In this document: in pieces, positions 34,386-46,300 of the stretch | Numbering within the stretch: position 1 is the first letter of the stretch | Layout: each line of letters begins with the position of its first letter | Assembly: GCA_000310025.1 (NCBI GenBank) | Contig: FN649740.1 | Coordinates: forward strand, 4,222,514 to 4,286,513 | Length of the DNA: 64,000 nt | Origin: Ectocarpus siliculosus | Taxonomy: Eukaryota > Sar > Phaeophyceae > Ectocarpales > Ectocarpaceae | Direction: 5' to 3' | Made by a program: the position numbers and the translations under genes | The notes under the pieces: generated by a model | Database searches by the model: none | The model's input: only the letters and a program-made list of their open reading frames with translations | Told to the model about the DNA's origin: nothing

Positions 34386-34534
34386 TTACGAATCCGATAC
34401 TTCGTCTAGATGTACCCTCTCTTTCTCCACGTCCCCGACGAGGTCCTTGAGACTCTGCCCGCAATGAGCCATCAGAAAATCCCGGCACTTGTTTCGTGTT
34501 TCATGCGATACGGGGGTGAGGTAGAGGTGATGGT
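34386..34534 (-). CDS. Candidate terminal exon, unknown gene (minus strand)
   Basis: Acceptor GTGGACATTTAG is followed by a frame, HHLYLTPVSHETRNKCRDFL then MAHCGQSLKDLVGDVEKE and a charged end closed by TAA. Hydrophilic helical composition and the clean stop suggest a real C-terminus. Upstream (higher coordinates) lies a poly-G stretch at 34580-34615 and no exon I can support. Confidence 0.4.
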
Positions 34535-34577
34535 CTAAATGTCCACATACCATGGTTGTAGCATGTGGACCACGGGC

Positions 34578-34618
34578 CCTGGCCGGGGGGGGGGGGGAGG
34601 GGGGGGGGAAGGGGGGCG
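34578..34618. repeat. Poly-G tract
   Basis: Nearly unbroken G for about 40 bases; likely low-fidelity to sequence and to replicate. Confidence 0.9.
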
Positions 34619-35094
34619 AAAGCGTGCCCAGGAAACACTTTCCACACGGGACCGAAGAGAAAGCACTGGCGACTGGCGACGCGATGCGGTCGACATACAT
34701 CAACAAAATGCTGTGTTAACGCGGGCAAGATGAGCCCCCCGCACGTGAGATGCACGTGTTGAACCGGTTACAGTAGCATGTTCCTGTGATACAAGGGGTT
34801 GCCAAAAAATGGTAACTATTGTCCCCTCCACCAAAACCAGAATCCGATGCCCGAAGGAGAGGCCGCCTCGGTGGGCGGGTAGGGAGGTCGGGGGGTTCGT
34901 GGGTTCGTTTCCGGGGTCGTTCAAGGTTGGCTGATTATTGGGAGACAAATAATACCAGGTCGTGGCGTTGTGTGATTCATTCGTGATTCTGACTCTTTTT
35001 ATACACAAGCATATTCTTTTGAGGTCCTCCCCCCCCCCCGTCCCTCCTCTTGACTGTGCGACGTCTTCGACCGCCCTTTCCCATAAGGTGAGCA

Positions 35095-35224
35095 GAAACA
35101 CCCCACATCGTGAACCTTTTGTCAAGGGATACAAAAACACAATAAACGTCGAGGATACGCACAGCCTGTTTGAGTTGAGGAAGACCTTCCGCCCACTTTA
35201 CGGAGGGCAGTATTTCTGCTCAAG
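35095..35224 (+). CDS. Candidate exon resembling ABCC transporter N-terminal linker
   Basis: The frame reads NTPHREPFVKGYKNTINVED then THSLFELRKTFRPLYGGQY, with a possible donor CTCAAG^GTCCGT. In ABCC (MRP) transporters a segment of the type PL(V/I)xxGYKRxLxxxDxxxL precedes the first membrane-spanning domain; PFVKGYKNTINVEDTHSLF fits that pattern. No Walker A, signature or transmembrane exon is visible nearby, so this is at best one exon of a gene or a fragment. Family call is inference. Confidence 0.3.
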
Positions 35225-38200
35225 GTCCGTTAAATGTCGGGTGACCGGTGTTGCCTCGAGGTCTCGGAATACAGTACATATATCCACTTTTCACATCATG
35301 GTTCCAACAACCCTCTCCTTGAGCACGCACACACTCTCGCCATGTGCAGGCATTCATAGCCTTGCGCAACAGAGAACCTCCACCTGAACTCGTGAGCGCC
35401 CTCCGAACGCACAAATTTTGCCGGCCTCTCTTTGTGAGGAACATATGACACACCGTCTGGCCTTCCCAGTTCTTGGGATGTGCGCATGGCCACCCTTGCA
35501 CACGATGGCCACCTCCGGCCACGAAAATACGAGCAAATCCGGTGGAGCCCATGCACCGAGTAGAATTCTAAACGACGCTGGGTACAACGAAGTGTAAAAA
35601 CAACGTGGTACGCCCACCATTTCCATCACGCCCACCATTTTTATGAAAGCATTATGCAATGATTTGAAATATTGGACACTAAAGCCTTGATGTGTCATTC
35701 AAATATGTTATTCCGTATTGCCGTTGCCAAACGAAGCACCTCCAGCGACACCAAACAAAACAAAACACACGGATGTCCTCCCAAGAACACACTTTTCGCG
35801 TTGACGGAGTCTACGGATGGCATTGTCGGTTTGGGAAGACTCTTATCCATTCACCAAATACGGAAAGTCACCTGTGGGCAGGTTGGAGGAGAGCTACAGT
35901 TCCCGCAGCTCGCTGAGAGGTCAGATCTCGGTGGGATGTGACCTGCACGCGGAAGCAAAGCTAAGAACTTTAGCGGGGAATAAACACGTTCCAAATACGG
36001 CTTCCTTTTCCGCATTCTAGAACCCTTACGGTAGTGACAAGCGTTTTTGTTGGATAAATCCTGAAATTTCAGTGGAGAATATCGCCCTACGTGGTGACTC
36101 ACTACGTGACTCACCGCGTACCTGATGTTGGGGGGGGAATACTTTTGGCAAAGCGCCTAGACTTCCACGATCTCCGAAAAATAGGGCCTGCAAGCGGCAG
36201 ACCACACTACCACTCTGCAGAAGAGCCCAAAGATCTCTTCAGATTCTAGAACGTACTCAAAAACCTATAGAACTGGAGCATCGGCGGGACACCTTGGAAC
36301 TTGTTCATCTCGACGACCCTGTGGCTGGTTTCCTTGCCGGCAAAGCTTCTTTAGTTGCGCCAGGTTTCTGAGCTCCGGCGGAATAGGCCTGGAATAAACG
36401 GGGGTCCGATATCAGAAGAGATCTCATCGTAATGGGTAGGATCAAATATTGCACAGGGGGGTGAGACGATATTGCAGAAAAGCTCAATACCTCAATGAAA
36501 TATTTTCAGTAAGGGCTGCTACCAAGAGTCGCCAACGCAAGTATGAAGTTGTATTCTTCCTGTTGAAGGTCTCTCGCCCACGAGCTTATCGTGTCTCTCT
36601 TTTGCCTCGCCAATTTGATCAAGACTCCTTGGCTATTCGGGGGTCTTCCTGAGCAAGTCGTGCAGGGCAATAGTGTTATGCGTACTCTTCTACGTTGGAG
36701 CGATAAGCCATACATGGGCTAGCGACAGTCCATGCTACCGACCTTTTCGGAAACCAACCTTTACTGCACCATGTACTACAAACATATCAAGATTTATGAA
36801 AGTATTTCTTCTCCGATCCTCCAATTGCAGGATCGATCCATCTCTCGTCGTTTTGCTGCTACCAAATTTCATCATTCCCAAAGGCGAAGTCGCTGCCATA
36901 TGGGCCAAAACCCCCCTTCTTCTTTTCTATGCACCCTGTAATGCTGTGATCGTTTCAACTGGCTCGATGCATACAGTTATGAAGTCATCAACTTCAAGCC
37001 ATGATTATTGTATGAAATATTATTTCACATCTGGCGGGGGGAGAAAATACTCACCGTTTTGTCTGAAACGTAGGGTCAGACGATCAGGCATGACTTTTTG
37101 CATACCTTTCAATGGCGAGACTGTTATTACCTTACACCTTTTGGCTGTCTGTGTTCTCACGAAATGTTGCCTTCCCACAGATGTGCTTCACCTCCTTACC
37201 CTGGGGGGACATAAAGAGTACGTGAAATTTCCGTAACAAACAGACACGAGCTGATTGAGACACACGTTCCTACGGAAACCAAGAGGGTGCAATGACGAAG
37301 ACGATCCAACAGAACAAGTTTCAGAAACCATGGAATGGACCGGATGATCACCTCGCGACGGACCGATCAGGAGGTCATTCTGGTAGAAACAGAATCCGTA
37401 GCACCACAGTGTGAAGTATCGACCGGCTGAGGCGAGGAAAACCAACGCACGAAGCGATGATTGGCGCGTTCACATGGAATCCTGTGAATCCAATTTTTTA
37501 TGAGAATATACTCTACACCAAGTTTCACGTACCTCGACTGCAAACCAATATAGCTAGCGTACTTGTCATTGTCATCGCGTTGTGGTTCTTGTGGTTGTAG
37601 CTGTTGCTGTATGTTTCCAATCTAACTCCTTTCCCCAAAGATGCACTTACCTGGCCCTACCTGGCCTTGCCTGGATGTGCCTAATTTCACTCGGCAAGCC
37701 ACGAAGATGGGACCTGAGCATTCCCTGCCCGCAACCTGCTGCTAGGCGTTGCGGTGCATTCGCAGTTCCCCGAGGTTTTCGCCCGTTGGATCGATTTACC
37801 TATCAGCCTGGAAGATGCCACCTGGAAATGTCTCCGATCCTTCCTATGCTGCCCCCCCCAATACCCATTCATCTTCACGGTAATTTTTCATTCTCCACGA
37901 CATTCACAGCCCAGTCAAGCCGGCCAGCACTCTGATTTCAAATGAATAGCGCGCCAGGGAAATATTGTCCAGCGGTGCGACATGGTCATCTTTGATTGAC
38001 GCAAGTTTCGTGGGTCCACGACCACGTAAACTCTCAAGAGGCTCCCAAAATGGGCTTCTGTATTGCCACAAACCTACCCGTATGATGAATACGTAGGGCG
38101 ACCGCAGTAGTATCGCAATATGGTTTTCGTGGCCGCAACGTGAACGCTACTCGTCTCGTCCGAAGACTGCACGCACCTCAGCACGTGAGGATAACATGAG

Positions 38201-38675
38201 TTTGAAGCTGTTTTGGCGTTCACGGTTTCCGAGAACCCCGACCCCGCAGAGGGGCCAGTTTCAACGACACACTTCATTCGGTTTCAACAACTTTACTTCG
38301 TCGCATAGTCATCTCGAAATGCAGTCGGTGTTCAAGTCCTACCTTCAATAGGTATTTCAGCAACCGACACTCTTACGTTGAATGGCTTCGGGGTGGGTTG
38401 AACCCTGCACATCAACTATGAGAACCTCAGCCAGCGCGGTGTGTGCGAGCCTGCCCCGTGGGACAACCTCTGAACATATCTTCGTACGTGAGGCTGAGTA
38501 CTACATAGCTCGGGGATCCCCTCCCCCCAAATTGCATAAACTGGACTATTTGTCGAGAAAATATGGCACGTCGAGGAAAATGGTGCAATAACTCACTGCC
38601 GCTGCTTGGGAATGAAATCACCCTGTCATTATGTTTTTGCTCTTCACTCCTCTTTCATTCAGGAAGTCGTGCGCA
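35225..38675. other. No supported gene
   Basis: The longest frame, 36673-37236 on the plus strand (187 codons), has biased Leu/Cys/Ser composition, no motif and no start context, and I do not call it. Nothing else is supportable. Confidence 0.45.
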
Positions 38676-38870
38676 TCATATGACACGAGGCGTCGCCAGC
38701 AGAGCCCACCAATACAGTAAGCGCAGCTTGGCCGCTGTGGCGTCGAGCTTGGCCGCTGCCTCCACAATCGTGGGGAAGAAGGCCGCCTTGATGGTTGCAA
38801 GTGGTAGATCCAGCACATGTTTCCTGCCTTCGGGTACGTTCTTCAGCAGCAACAGCAGCAAACATCGTCG
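38676..38870 (-). CDS. Weak candidate exon, Ala/Leu-rich helix
   Basis: The minus strand reads EGRKHVLDLPLATIKAAFFP then TIVEAAAKLDATAAKLRLL and a stop. It is helix-like, but the plus strand is equally open (SKRSLAAVASSLAAASTIVG). There is no decisive splice site. Listed only as a lead. Confidence 0.2.
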   Translation of the reverse strand, partial: RRCLLLLLLKNVPEGRKHVLDLPLATIKAAFFPTIVEAAAKLDATAAKLRLLYWWALLATPRVI

Positions 38871-39471
38871 ATAAACATGCGTTAGCTCTATTTTCAAAGA
38901 GAAGCGGCTTTTTGCCGCAGTGGCAGCACGACCATGCCTTGGCATGTGCAGATTGGTACAGTAGGCACGTAATCGGGCGATACCTGTGGCGAGCAGTCTC
39001 GCCGTATATGCTTAACACGCCCCGTGCCGTGTAGCCGAACCTGACTCGGGCTTCGAGCGACCCACGACGATCTCCCCGTAAGAAGCGACCGCCACCCTGA
39101 CACTGGGGTATTTGTGTCCACCAATGGCGATGGTCCATTGAAGTAGCGAGCACCAAAATAACGGATAGGGATTGTACAGGACGAGGGTTGCAGGGGGCGG
39201 AGGAATTGACCGGTACCATGACCGCGTGGAATCCATGTTCAGTAGTTGAGTTGGGTTACCCAAGGCGTTGTTTTGGTCCGAGGGCTATCGTATGTTGGAG
39301 GGTCGGGATGTGTGGTGTGGATGTACGGGGTGTCTACAGTACAGAAGGCTTACGACGAGTGTCTACGCAGCCCACGCAGAGGGGTTTCCACAACATGTTT
39401 TGGCGTTTGTGTTCGCGCGCGAGAGAGGGAGAGAGAACGAGAAACACACACACGGTCGCCTTTACACCTCA

Positions 39472-39477
39472 GTGCTG

Positions 39478-39518
<41 letters not shown>
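39472..39518. repeat. CTG trinucleotide microsatellite
   Basis: About 12 to 13 CTG units just upstream of the plus-strand FNIP-repeat gene, probably in its 5' flank or 5' untranslated region. Confidence 0.95.
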
Positions 39519-39519
<1 letters not shown>

Positions 39520-39583
39520 GTCTCTCTCCGTTGCGTGAAGTGCAGTAGTAAACCCTCAGAAACAGAAGGGCCCGAGTCGGTGA

Positions 39584-41302
39584 ATGGGCGTGGTCATGAG
39601 TCGCCACGCTGTTGATGCTGGTGTCGCGGAAGAAATGGCGGCACCAGCCTCTCTCCCGCGCGAAGACTTCACCAATCTCGCACCCGTGCCTCAAGCTCCC
39701 TCTTCGTCACGATCTCCCTTCAGCCAGCCGCCCGAATTTCGCTCTGCTCACCATGTCGCCGCCGCAGCGGATGCCGAGAGCATCCCGAAGAAACGCCAAG
39801 GTCACCGCCTGGAGCCTGCGCGCGGAGTGGAGACCCGCAGTGCTGCCGGTACTGGTAAGCGAGAGGCCGGGACTTCAGCCTACAGCAGTAGTGGGACCGC
39901 AGGGCAAGTAGGCAAGCTGCAGTCCTGCCGTGACAGTCAAGCCAATCCCACGGGAATGATCCAGATGAAAATAACGTTGATGTTGTTCAGACCAATCTTG
40001 CCTGTGAAACGACACCCACACATGCATCTTGTATACTGCTGTGAATGTTGAAATTGTGAATTTGGCTGCTCACCAGGTCAGTATCTAGAAACTGTACAGC
40101 TCTTGTATCGCAGCACGCTACGTAGCAACACACAGACAGCATTTCATAGGAGTTAAGGGTACTGACCATTCATCTGGTCGTTCCTTCCATATCCAGATAT
40201 CCGCGGGTTGCCACAAAAGTGAAGCGTTGTCGAGAACTCGGCGAGGTCCTTTATCGCAAAAGCGTCTCTGTGTAGTCACATCACATCCAATTTCTCCGAA
40301 ATCGTCTCATCAGGTGGACGAGGACGAAAGAGCGCACGAGCACGACGCAGCAACTCTTCGAAGACAAGTAGAACTGCAACGGACCCTCGCCTGTCCGACG
40401 CGTTGAAGATTGTTATGCTCTCCAAGTGGGCTACCCTCAAGTCCGTGAAGCAACTGCAGCTCGCGTCACTCTCCATCTGCAGTGAAAGCCGAGCTTGTAC
40501 CGCGTTTCACTTGAGAGTGGTGAGGCGAACCCCTAAGCGCCTCTGGACCACCACGAGCTCTACAGGGAAGAGGGTCGGAACTGACGGCGTGCCACCCATG
40601 CGCGTTGACTGGCTGACATTCAGGGAGTATTTCGAGCCCGCTGTGAGGAACGTGGTGTGGCGGGCAGGCCTCAGGAAGATCTCGTTTGGGAAGCATTTCA
40701 ACCACCCTCTGACTGGGGTTACCTGGCCTGCGGGCTTGCGGGCAATCGTGTTCGGCTTCCACTTCGATCAGCCCATCGAGTCGGTGGTGTTTCCGCCTGG
40801 CCTCGAAGAATTGGAGTTTGGCCCGATGTTCGACCAGGATGTCAACAGGGTGAAGTGGTCAATCAATCTGAAGAAACTCGTGTTCGGCTGCCGGTTCAGT
40901 CAAGCATTGGAGCTTGCATCGCTTCCCAGAGGACTACAGAGGTTGCAGCTGGGCTGCAGCTGGAATCACCCTCTTGCGCCGGTTGCCCTTCCGGAGTCTC
41001 TGACCTATCTTCGTTTTGGTTATGACTTCGACCACCCACTGGATGAAGTGGCGTGGCCACCAGGGTTGACGCACCTCTTCCTGGACCACTCCTTCAACCA
41101 GCCGATCGACGGGATCGCGTGGCCGGCCCCCCTGCAGCAGATTTCATTCGGCGACGCTTTCGATCAACCAATCGCCGGAGTTGAATGGCCGGCCTCCCTG
41201 GAACAGCTATCCTTCGGCTCCAGCTTCAGTCAATCTCTTGCCCGAGTCGCGTGGCCAAGGTCGCTACGACGTGTGACGCGTTGCGGAGAAAGCCTGATGT
41301 GA
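39584..41302 (+). CDS. FNIP-type repeat protein, short paralog (two exons, about 419 residues)
   Basis: Exons 39584-39854 (ATG; donor ACTG^GTAAGC) and 40314-41302 (acceptor TCATCAG) join in phase 1 to give 419 residues. The N-terminal 100 residues are disordered (QPPEFRSAHHVAAAADAESI...). Then comes a conserved block (DALKIVMLSKWATLKSVKQL QLASLSIC split here for length) and ten 22-residue repeats of the form F(N/D)xP(L/I)xxVxWPxxLxxLxFGxx, e.g. FNHPLTGVTWPAGLRAIVFG. This matches the FNIP/LRR-like repeat known from Dictyostelium and some protists and large viruses, with WP replacing LP. Such solenoids are generally taken as protein-binding; no enzyme domain is visible. Starts at 39596 or 39635 are alternatives. 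Its paralog is 60462-62994, which confirms the exon 1 model through the shared stretch PP(E/D)F..(A/S)HxVxxAAxxExIP. Confidence 0.86.
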
Positions 41303-43372
41303 AAGCTGAGGTCTGCCGTGCTTGCTTCCGTGGTTCCGTTCTCCATCTTTAAAGACGTTCAACCGCAGGAAAGAGAGAAATGTGCGGTTGCCCTTTACGC
41401 GGGCACTGGCGTGAAGGTGAACCCATCACGTCTGCGGCCTGCATCCTGGCCAGCCATCTAGGCGGGTGTCAAAACTCGGCATCAGCGGCCATTCCACTCC
41501 ACCTGAGAAGCCCTGCATCCACCGGCTGGTCGCCGCAAGGGCAGTCCATTCTTAGCGGATATCCAGAGCTAGCTAGACTGCAAAGAGGCTGGCACGATCT
41601 CTGCAGTGAAAAATGGGTCTACTTGATTAGTCTCCATGTCGTGGGGTTGGTTGTCGATGATGAACCCACCCAAGCTGCTCCGTTGAAGACAAATGAGGAA
41701 GGTATTGGCCTGTTTGAGTTTCGTTCAGGGCCCATATGCATATTGATGGTTCATCGCCAATAGGTGGGCCATTATCTCGATCTCTCTTTTCTGCGGAGAT
41801 TATCAGCCGATGCTCAAAGCGGGCGCATGGAGAGATACAAATTGTGCCGGGAATCGACAACCTCATGATGCCACACCCCAACACGTCCTACTGTTCAAGG
41901 TACAATGTGAACGTATTAAACTTCACATTCAACGTTCACGACGCCACCAATGAACGCAGAGGACCCCAATTTGCGGGTGTCACCAGCTGTGATCATCGAA
42001 AGTGAGAAGGCGGAAGGCCACAACGCACCTATGTTGTTCCTCTCCTTGCTTTGAATTTCTTGGGGAGAAGGATTCAGCTCCCCCTACCTCTAGACTTCGA
42101 AGTAGCTCTACTTCCACACACATACTCGCGTCAAGTCAGCCGGACAAGCGTCCTGTACTTGAAGCCATAGTCGACCTTGACAAACGCTGAGAACGCAACA
42201 GGCCCGGAGCGAAAATCCAACACTGTATGCTCGAGTTAACCCTCACGCTAGAGGATTGTCACAGATGCTCACCAATATATGCTTTTGCCATATTGATAGT
42301 GAAGAAAAAAAAGCCCAATCTTTGCACAAAAACGGCCACGTGCACATATCTTGCGGCGAGCAGATATTGCCGCATCCCACGCAACAGGTGTAATGCTTAA
42401 TCTTCGTTACATTGTGCAAAATCTGTCGAGCGTCACGTCGCCTCCAACAAGTGAAATGATTGAAAGCAATCATCCCCTCTAAGACATCAAGGCGTGCCAC
42501 GGGTAAAAGCCATCCCCGGCCTTCGAAAACAAACAGCGCTTGAGCTTCAGACTCGTCTAAGTCTATCGCCGGACCCTCCTACCACATCCACCTCCGCATT
42601 GCGCTACAACAAGTGTTGCCAACATCAAAACAAGCTACGACCATTTTACCCTCAGGACATCGCAAGAACACAAGGTTCGACCCATGCCCGAAAACAAAAC
42701 AAGAGAACTCTAACATCACCATATAGGAGGGCGGCTGATGCTTGTTCCCTGCACAAAATACCCAATTGTGTCGTCGTATCTGAGGAAACCCCCGAGTACG
42801 CGAAAACCATAGACTCGCGAGAAAAACACTCTCGAGTATCAGGATACAATCTACGCTTCCCCCCCCCACCCCGCACAATTGAAAAAAAAGAAAACGCTGT
42901 CCACTCATTTTATGCCAAGGCACAACCGCCTTGCCCCCCACCTTCGCTTCTCTCGTTGAGGAGCTCTGTGCGGCTAACAGCGTCCAAACTAACCACTTAT
43001 GTACAAGAGTCATCTGCATGGTGAGGGTATACAACGAGGCCTACCCTCTCCCAACTCAAACCCAATCCAAACACGGTGCGCCGGAGTTTCGGCCAGTTCA
43101 TGTCTACATCAAACGTACAAGAACTTGTAAGAAAACATGGATTGTCCAGCGCTTGTCTTCAACTGTCCCGAACCATGATCAACCAGCCACCCTGAACAAC
43201 CTCAACGACACAAGCTTTTCCTGGAAACTGTGGCTCAGCAGAGCCGCCGTCCTCGCTCAACAGCCCGAACCCGCCACGCCAACCCCCGCCCGGAAATCCC
43301 ATGTATTTAGCCTACGAGAGTCCACATATCCCGGCAAGTTTTCTCACTGGGAATTTCTTTTTCGAATTTGTT
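41303..43372. other. Intergenic between convergent genes
   Basis: 3' flanks of the FNIP-repeat gene and the serine incorporator gene, which converge here. No supported exon, and short frames are Pro/Thr-biased by chance. Confidence 0.5.
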
Positions 43373-46300
43373 TTACGAGAAGTCCCGGTCGGGGAACACG
43401 AGAGGTGCGACCAGAGTCCACGCGTAGATGATGTAGCAGACCCATTGGCCCGTGGTGGTGAGCCACATCGCCGTCCATCCGTTTTTGGGGTCGCTCGACT
43501 CGCCGTCCTCGTTGATGTCCCCCCAGTTCGTCAGCATCATTCCGAAGAACATGGAGATCAGCACCATCACAACGTTGAACCTCCAGCCCTGGTTGCGAGG
43601 GGAGAAATTCACAGGGACAAATGCAAGATCACCACAAGGGATACAGCGGGGCTGACTCTACCGGCTCTACAACAAAAACGTGGGAAAATGTCTAGTGTGA
43701 TCATAAACCCACAAGGTCGGAGGTATGGGTTGCCCTACCGGTCCTGGACACGCTAGAAGCTCGTGGCGAGCAAAGCTTCCCAACCAGGGTCGCGAAAAAA
43801 GGAACGACGAGTGAAACAAGAAAAAATGCGCCGCCCCTGGCGCTTGAATCCCACCAGATAGCCAGGGTCAGCGAGAGCAAATATAATAGGGAGGCGGAAG
43901 GCCAAGGAAGACGCGAGGGGTGATAAAAACAATAGGCCATACGCAACGCTGGTGGGCGCATGGATTGGGATACGGAGATCGAGCACCCGAGAATGAGTAA
44001 ATCGAGTTACGGAGAAATCCGAACCATTCAGAACCATTCAGAAGTACGCCAGGAAGGATTTATTTGACCCAACAACAAACACGTGTAGTGGGATTTGACC
44101 CCTACCTTCAGAATCAATCACGTTGGCGCTGTGTAGAGCTCTCATGTCCGACTACAGGTGCAGGTTGTTGCTTTCCGTTGTTCGCTTTCTCTTGATTAAC
44201 GCTTTCCCAAGCCAACTCACACGGATCCCAAGCACACCCGATCACTATGTCGTAAGCATACTCAACAGAAGGGCACAATCCTCCGCAAAAAGTCCAAATC
44301 TTGCATGACGCCACGTCATCGCATCTGACGACGCGAGGCAACCATGGTCAAGCACGCTCACATGTCTACGTCCAAATACCTTGACAAATACGTTACCTGA
44401 GAAACAGACGATTTGGTCATCGACAGGAATTTGAGTGTTCGTACCTGGCATGGCCCCTAGTCTACCTTGCCGAGCGCAGCCGGCGGAGTTTCAACCGAGA
44501 AACACAGCACACCACCATGATAGAGCATAAGTCTGAAACCAAGATTGAAAGTATGAAGACTAGAACGACAATATACACAACATACCTCCGGAAGTAGCAT
44601 GCTAGACGATAGCTCTTGCCAAGACCGAAAAATAACAAGATCGGAACGATTCATCTCACCAATCCACCGTCGCTCTGGGCGGCGGAAGGAGTTCCGGCAG
44701 ACGCCGGGGTGGCAGGTCTCGGCGAAGCCCCAGCGCCCACGTCCTGGTCTTGGGCGGTAACGGCTCCTTGCACGAACGGCCTGGTCTTGTCACCGCCGCC
44801 AGACTCGAGCGGCCCACCTCCGTCTCCGCCTGGCGCTTGAACCGGGCCCGGGGCCTCTTCGACCTTGAATGCCGAGTTCATCGGTTGCGTTTGGAAAGGC
44901 ATCCGACCCCCCGTTTGGGGATGAACGAGAACAAGGGTCAGTCATGAAGCGCACAAAAAGACACGGCAAGCATGATGGGAAAAAGAAGACGCCACGCTTG
45001 TGGAACAAGTATCCGCGATTCTATACAACCAGAAGGACGCTCGCATGACAGGGGCATCATGCAAACGATACGTGCAAGTATGCACCCACATCAAAAGCGA
45101 GAGCGCACGAACAAAACGTTAACGAAAACCGTGAAGTAGTCACCTCGTTTGCCTGGCCACCTAGCAAGGCGGTCACGGTTCTGGCAGCATTCAGCGTTAC
45201 CCTGTAGTGCCACGGAGGAAAGAGAGCAGGACCAAACAAGGACGAGAAACATTAGGGACCCTAAGCGGGAAATTACGGCTTACAACGATATGCGTCAAAC
45301 ACAAACATGGTGCGGGGGGCGGGGGCGGCAGGCGTTGCGGGATATATCACATAACTCTCACAGTGCTCCCACACGGCGAAGACCCGGGTAGAAGCCGACG
45401 ATACGCTATGGGATGGGACTTTGGCCCTTACTGCTCATGATTTCCCTAACCCACCGCTGCTATTGGGGGGGGTTGCCTCTGAAGCACAGTGGCATCGCCT
45501 ACAAAGCGGAAACGGGTGTTCTGGGGACTATGCCCTACCTTGCTAGTTTCGGAGACATCTGGGAAGGTAACACGACTTCATGCTGCGCGGTCGCTACGAG
45601 GGCAAGAGTCACGGGAAGGAGGGAGCTCGATAAAGACCAAAACGGACACAAGAGCGCAAACAGGTCAACACAGCTTTGACCCTGCTGCCCTAAAAAACGC
45701 CAGAGAAAAGGCCAGCAAAAAAAAAAAACAGTGACGCACCAGAAGAGCGACAGCACAGTGAGCGCGATGCCGATGAGCACGACCGTGGTGTTGCTCTCCC
45801 CGACGAAGGGGTTGCAGGAAGAGGTTGGCGTTTTCGAAACGGCCGAGAAGCAGAGGAACGTGGCGTAAGAGGTCACCACCGCCGAGGCGAGCAGGTTTCC
45901 CTCGCCCCCCAGCAGCTGGAGAGCGGTAATCGCCTGTTGCGATCGAAGGCGGAAATTCCGGACAAAAAAAAGCGTAATGGGGCGCGAGCAAAGAAGAGGG
46001 GGCGACGCGAGCCGGGCAAAGAGGTTGACAGGCGAGGGTAGGCAATCACAACCAGTGTTATCGACCCAACCCAAATCCGGAAATAAATCCGGGCGTGACC
46101 CAAAAATGACAGCGGTTCAGCCGCGAACATGCAAGAGCTTCACCTTCCACCCAACCAAACTAACGCAACCTTTGGCAAATATATAGCATGCACCTACACG
46201 TACACGTCCCTTCGTCGTAGCAGCTGCAGCAACGGCGGCACCGCCACCACCACCACGCCCCAACACACATAAACAACTCACAGAGGCGCTACAGCAACAG

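Noticed and set aside
36673-37236. 187-codon plus-strand open frame
   Set aside because: No motif, biased composition and no splice or start context; length alone is not enough here.
39246-39615. Frames with long Leu or Ala runs
   Set aside because: They are translations of the CTG microsatellite in three phases, not genes.
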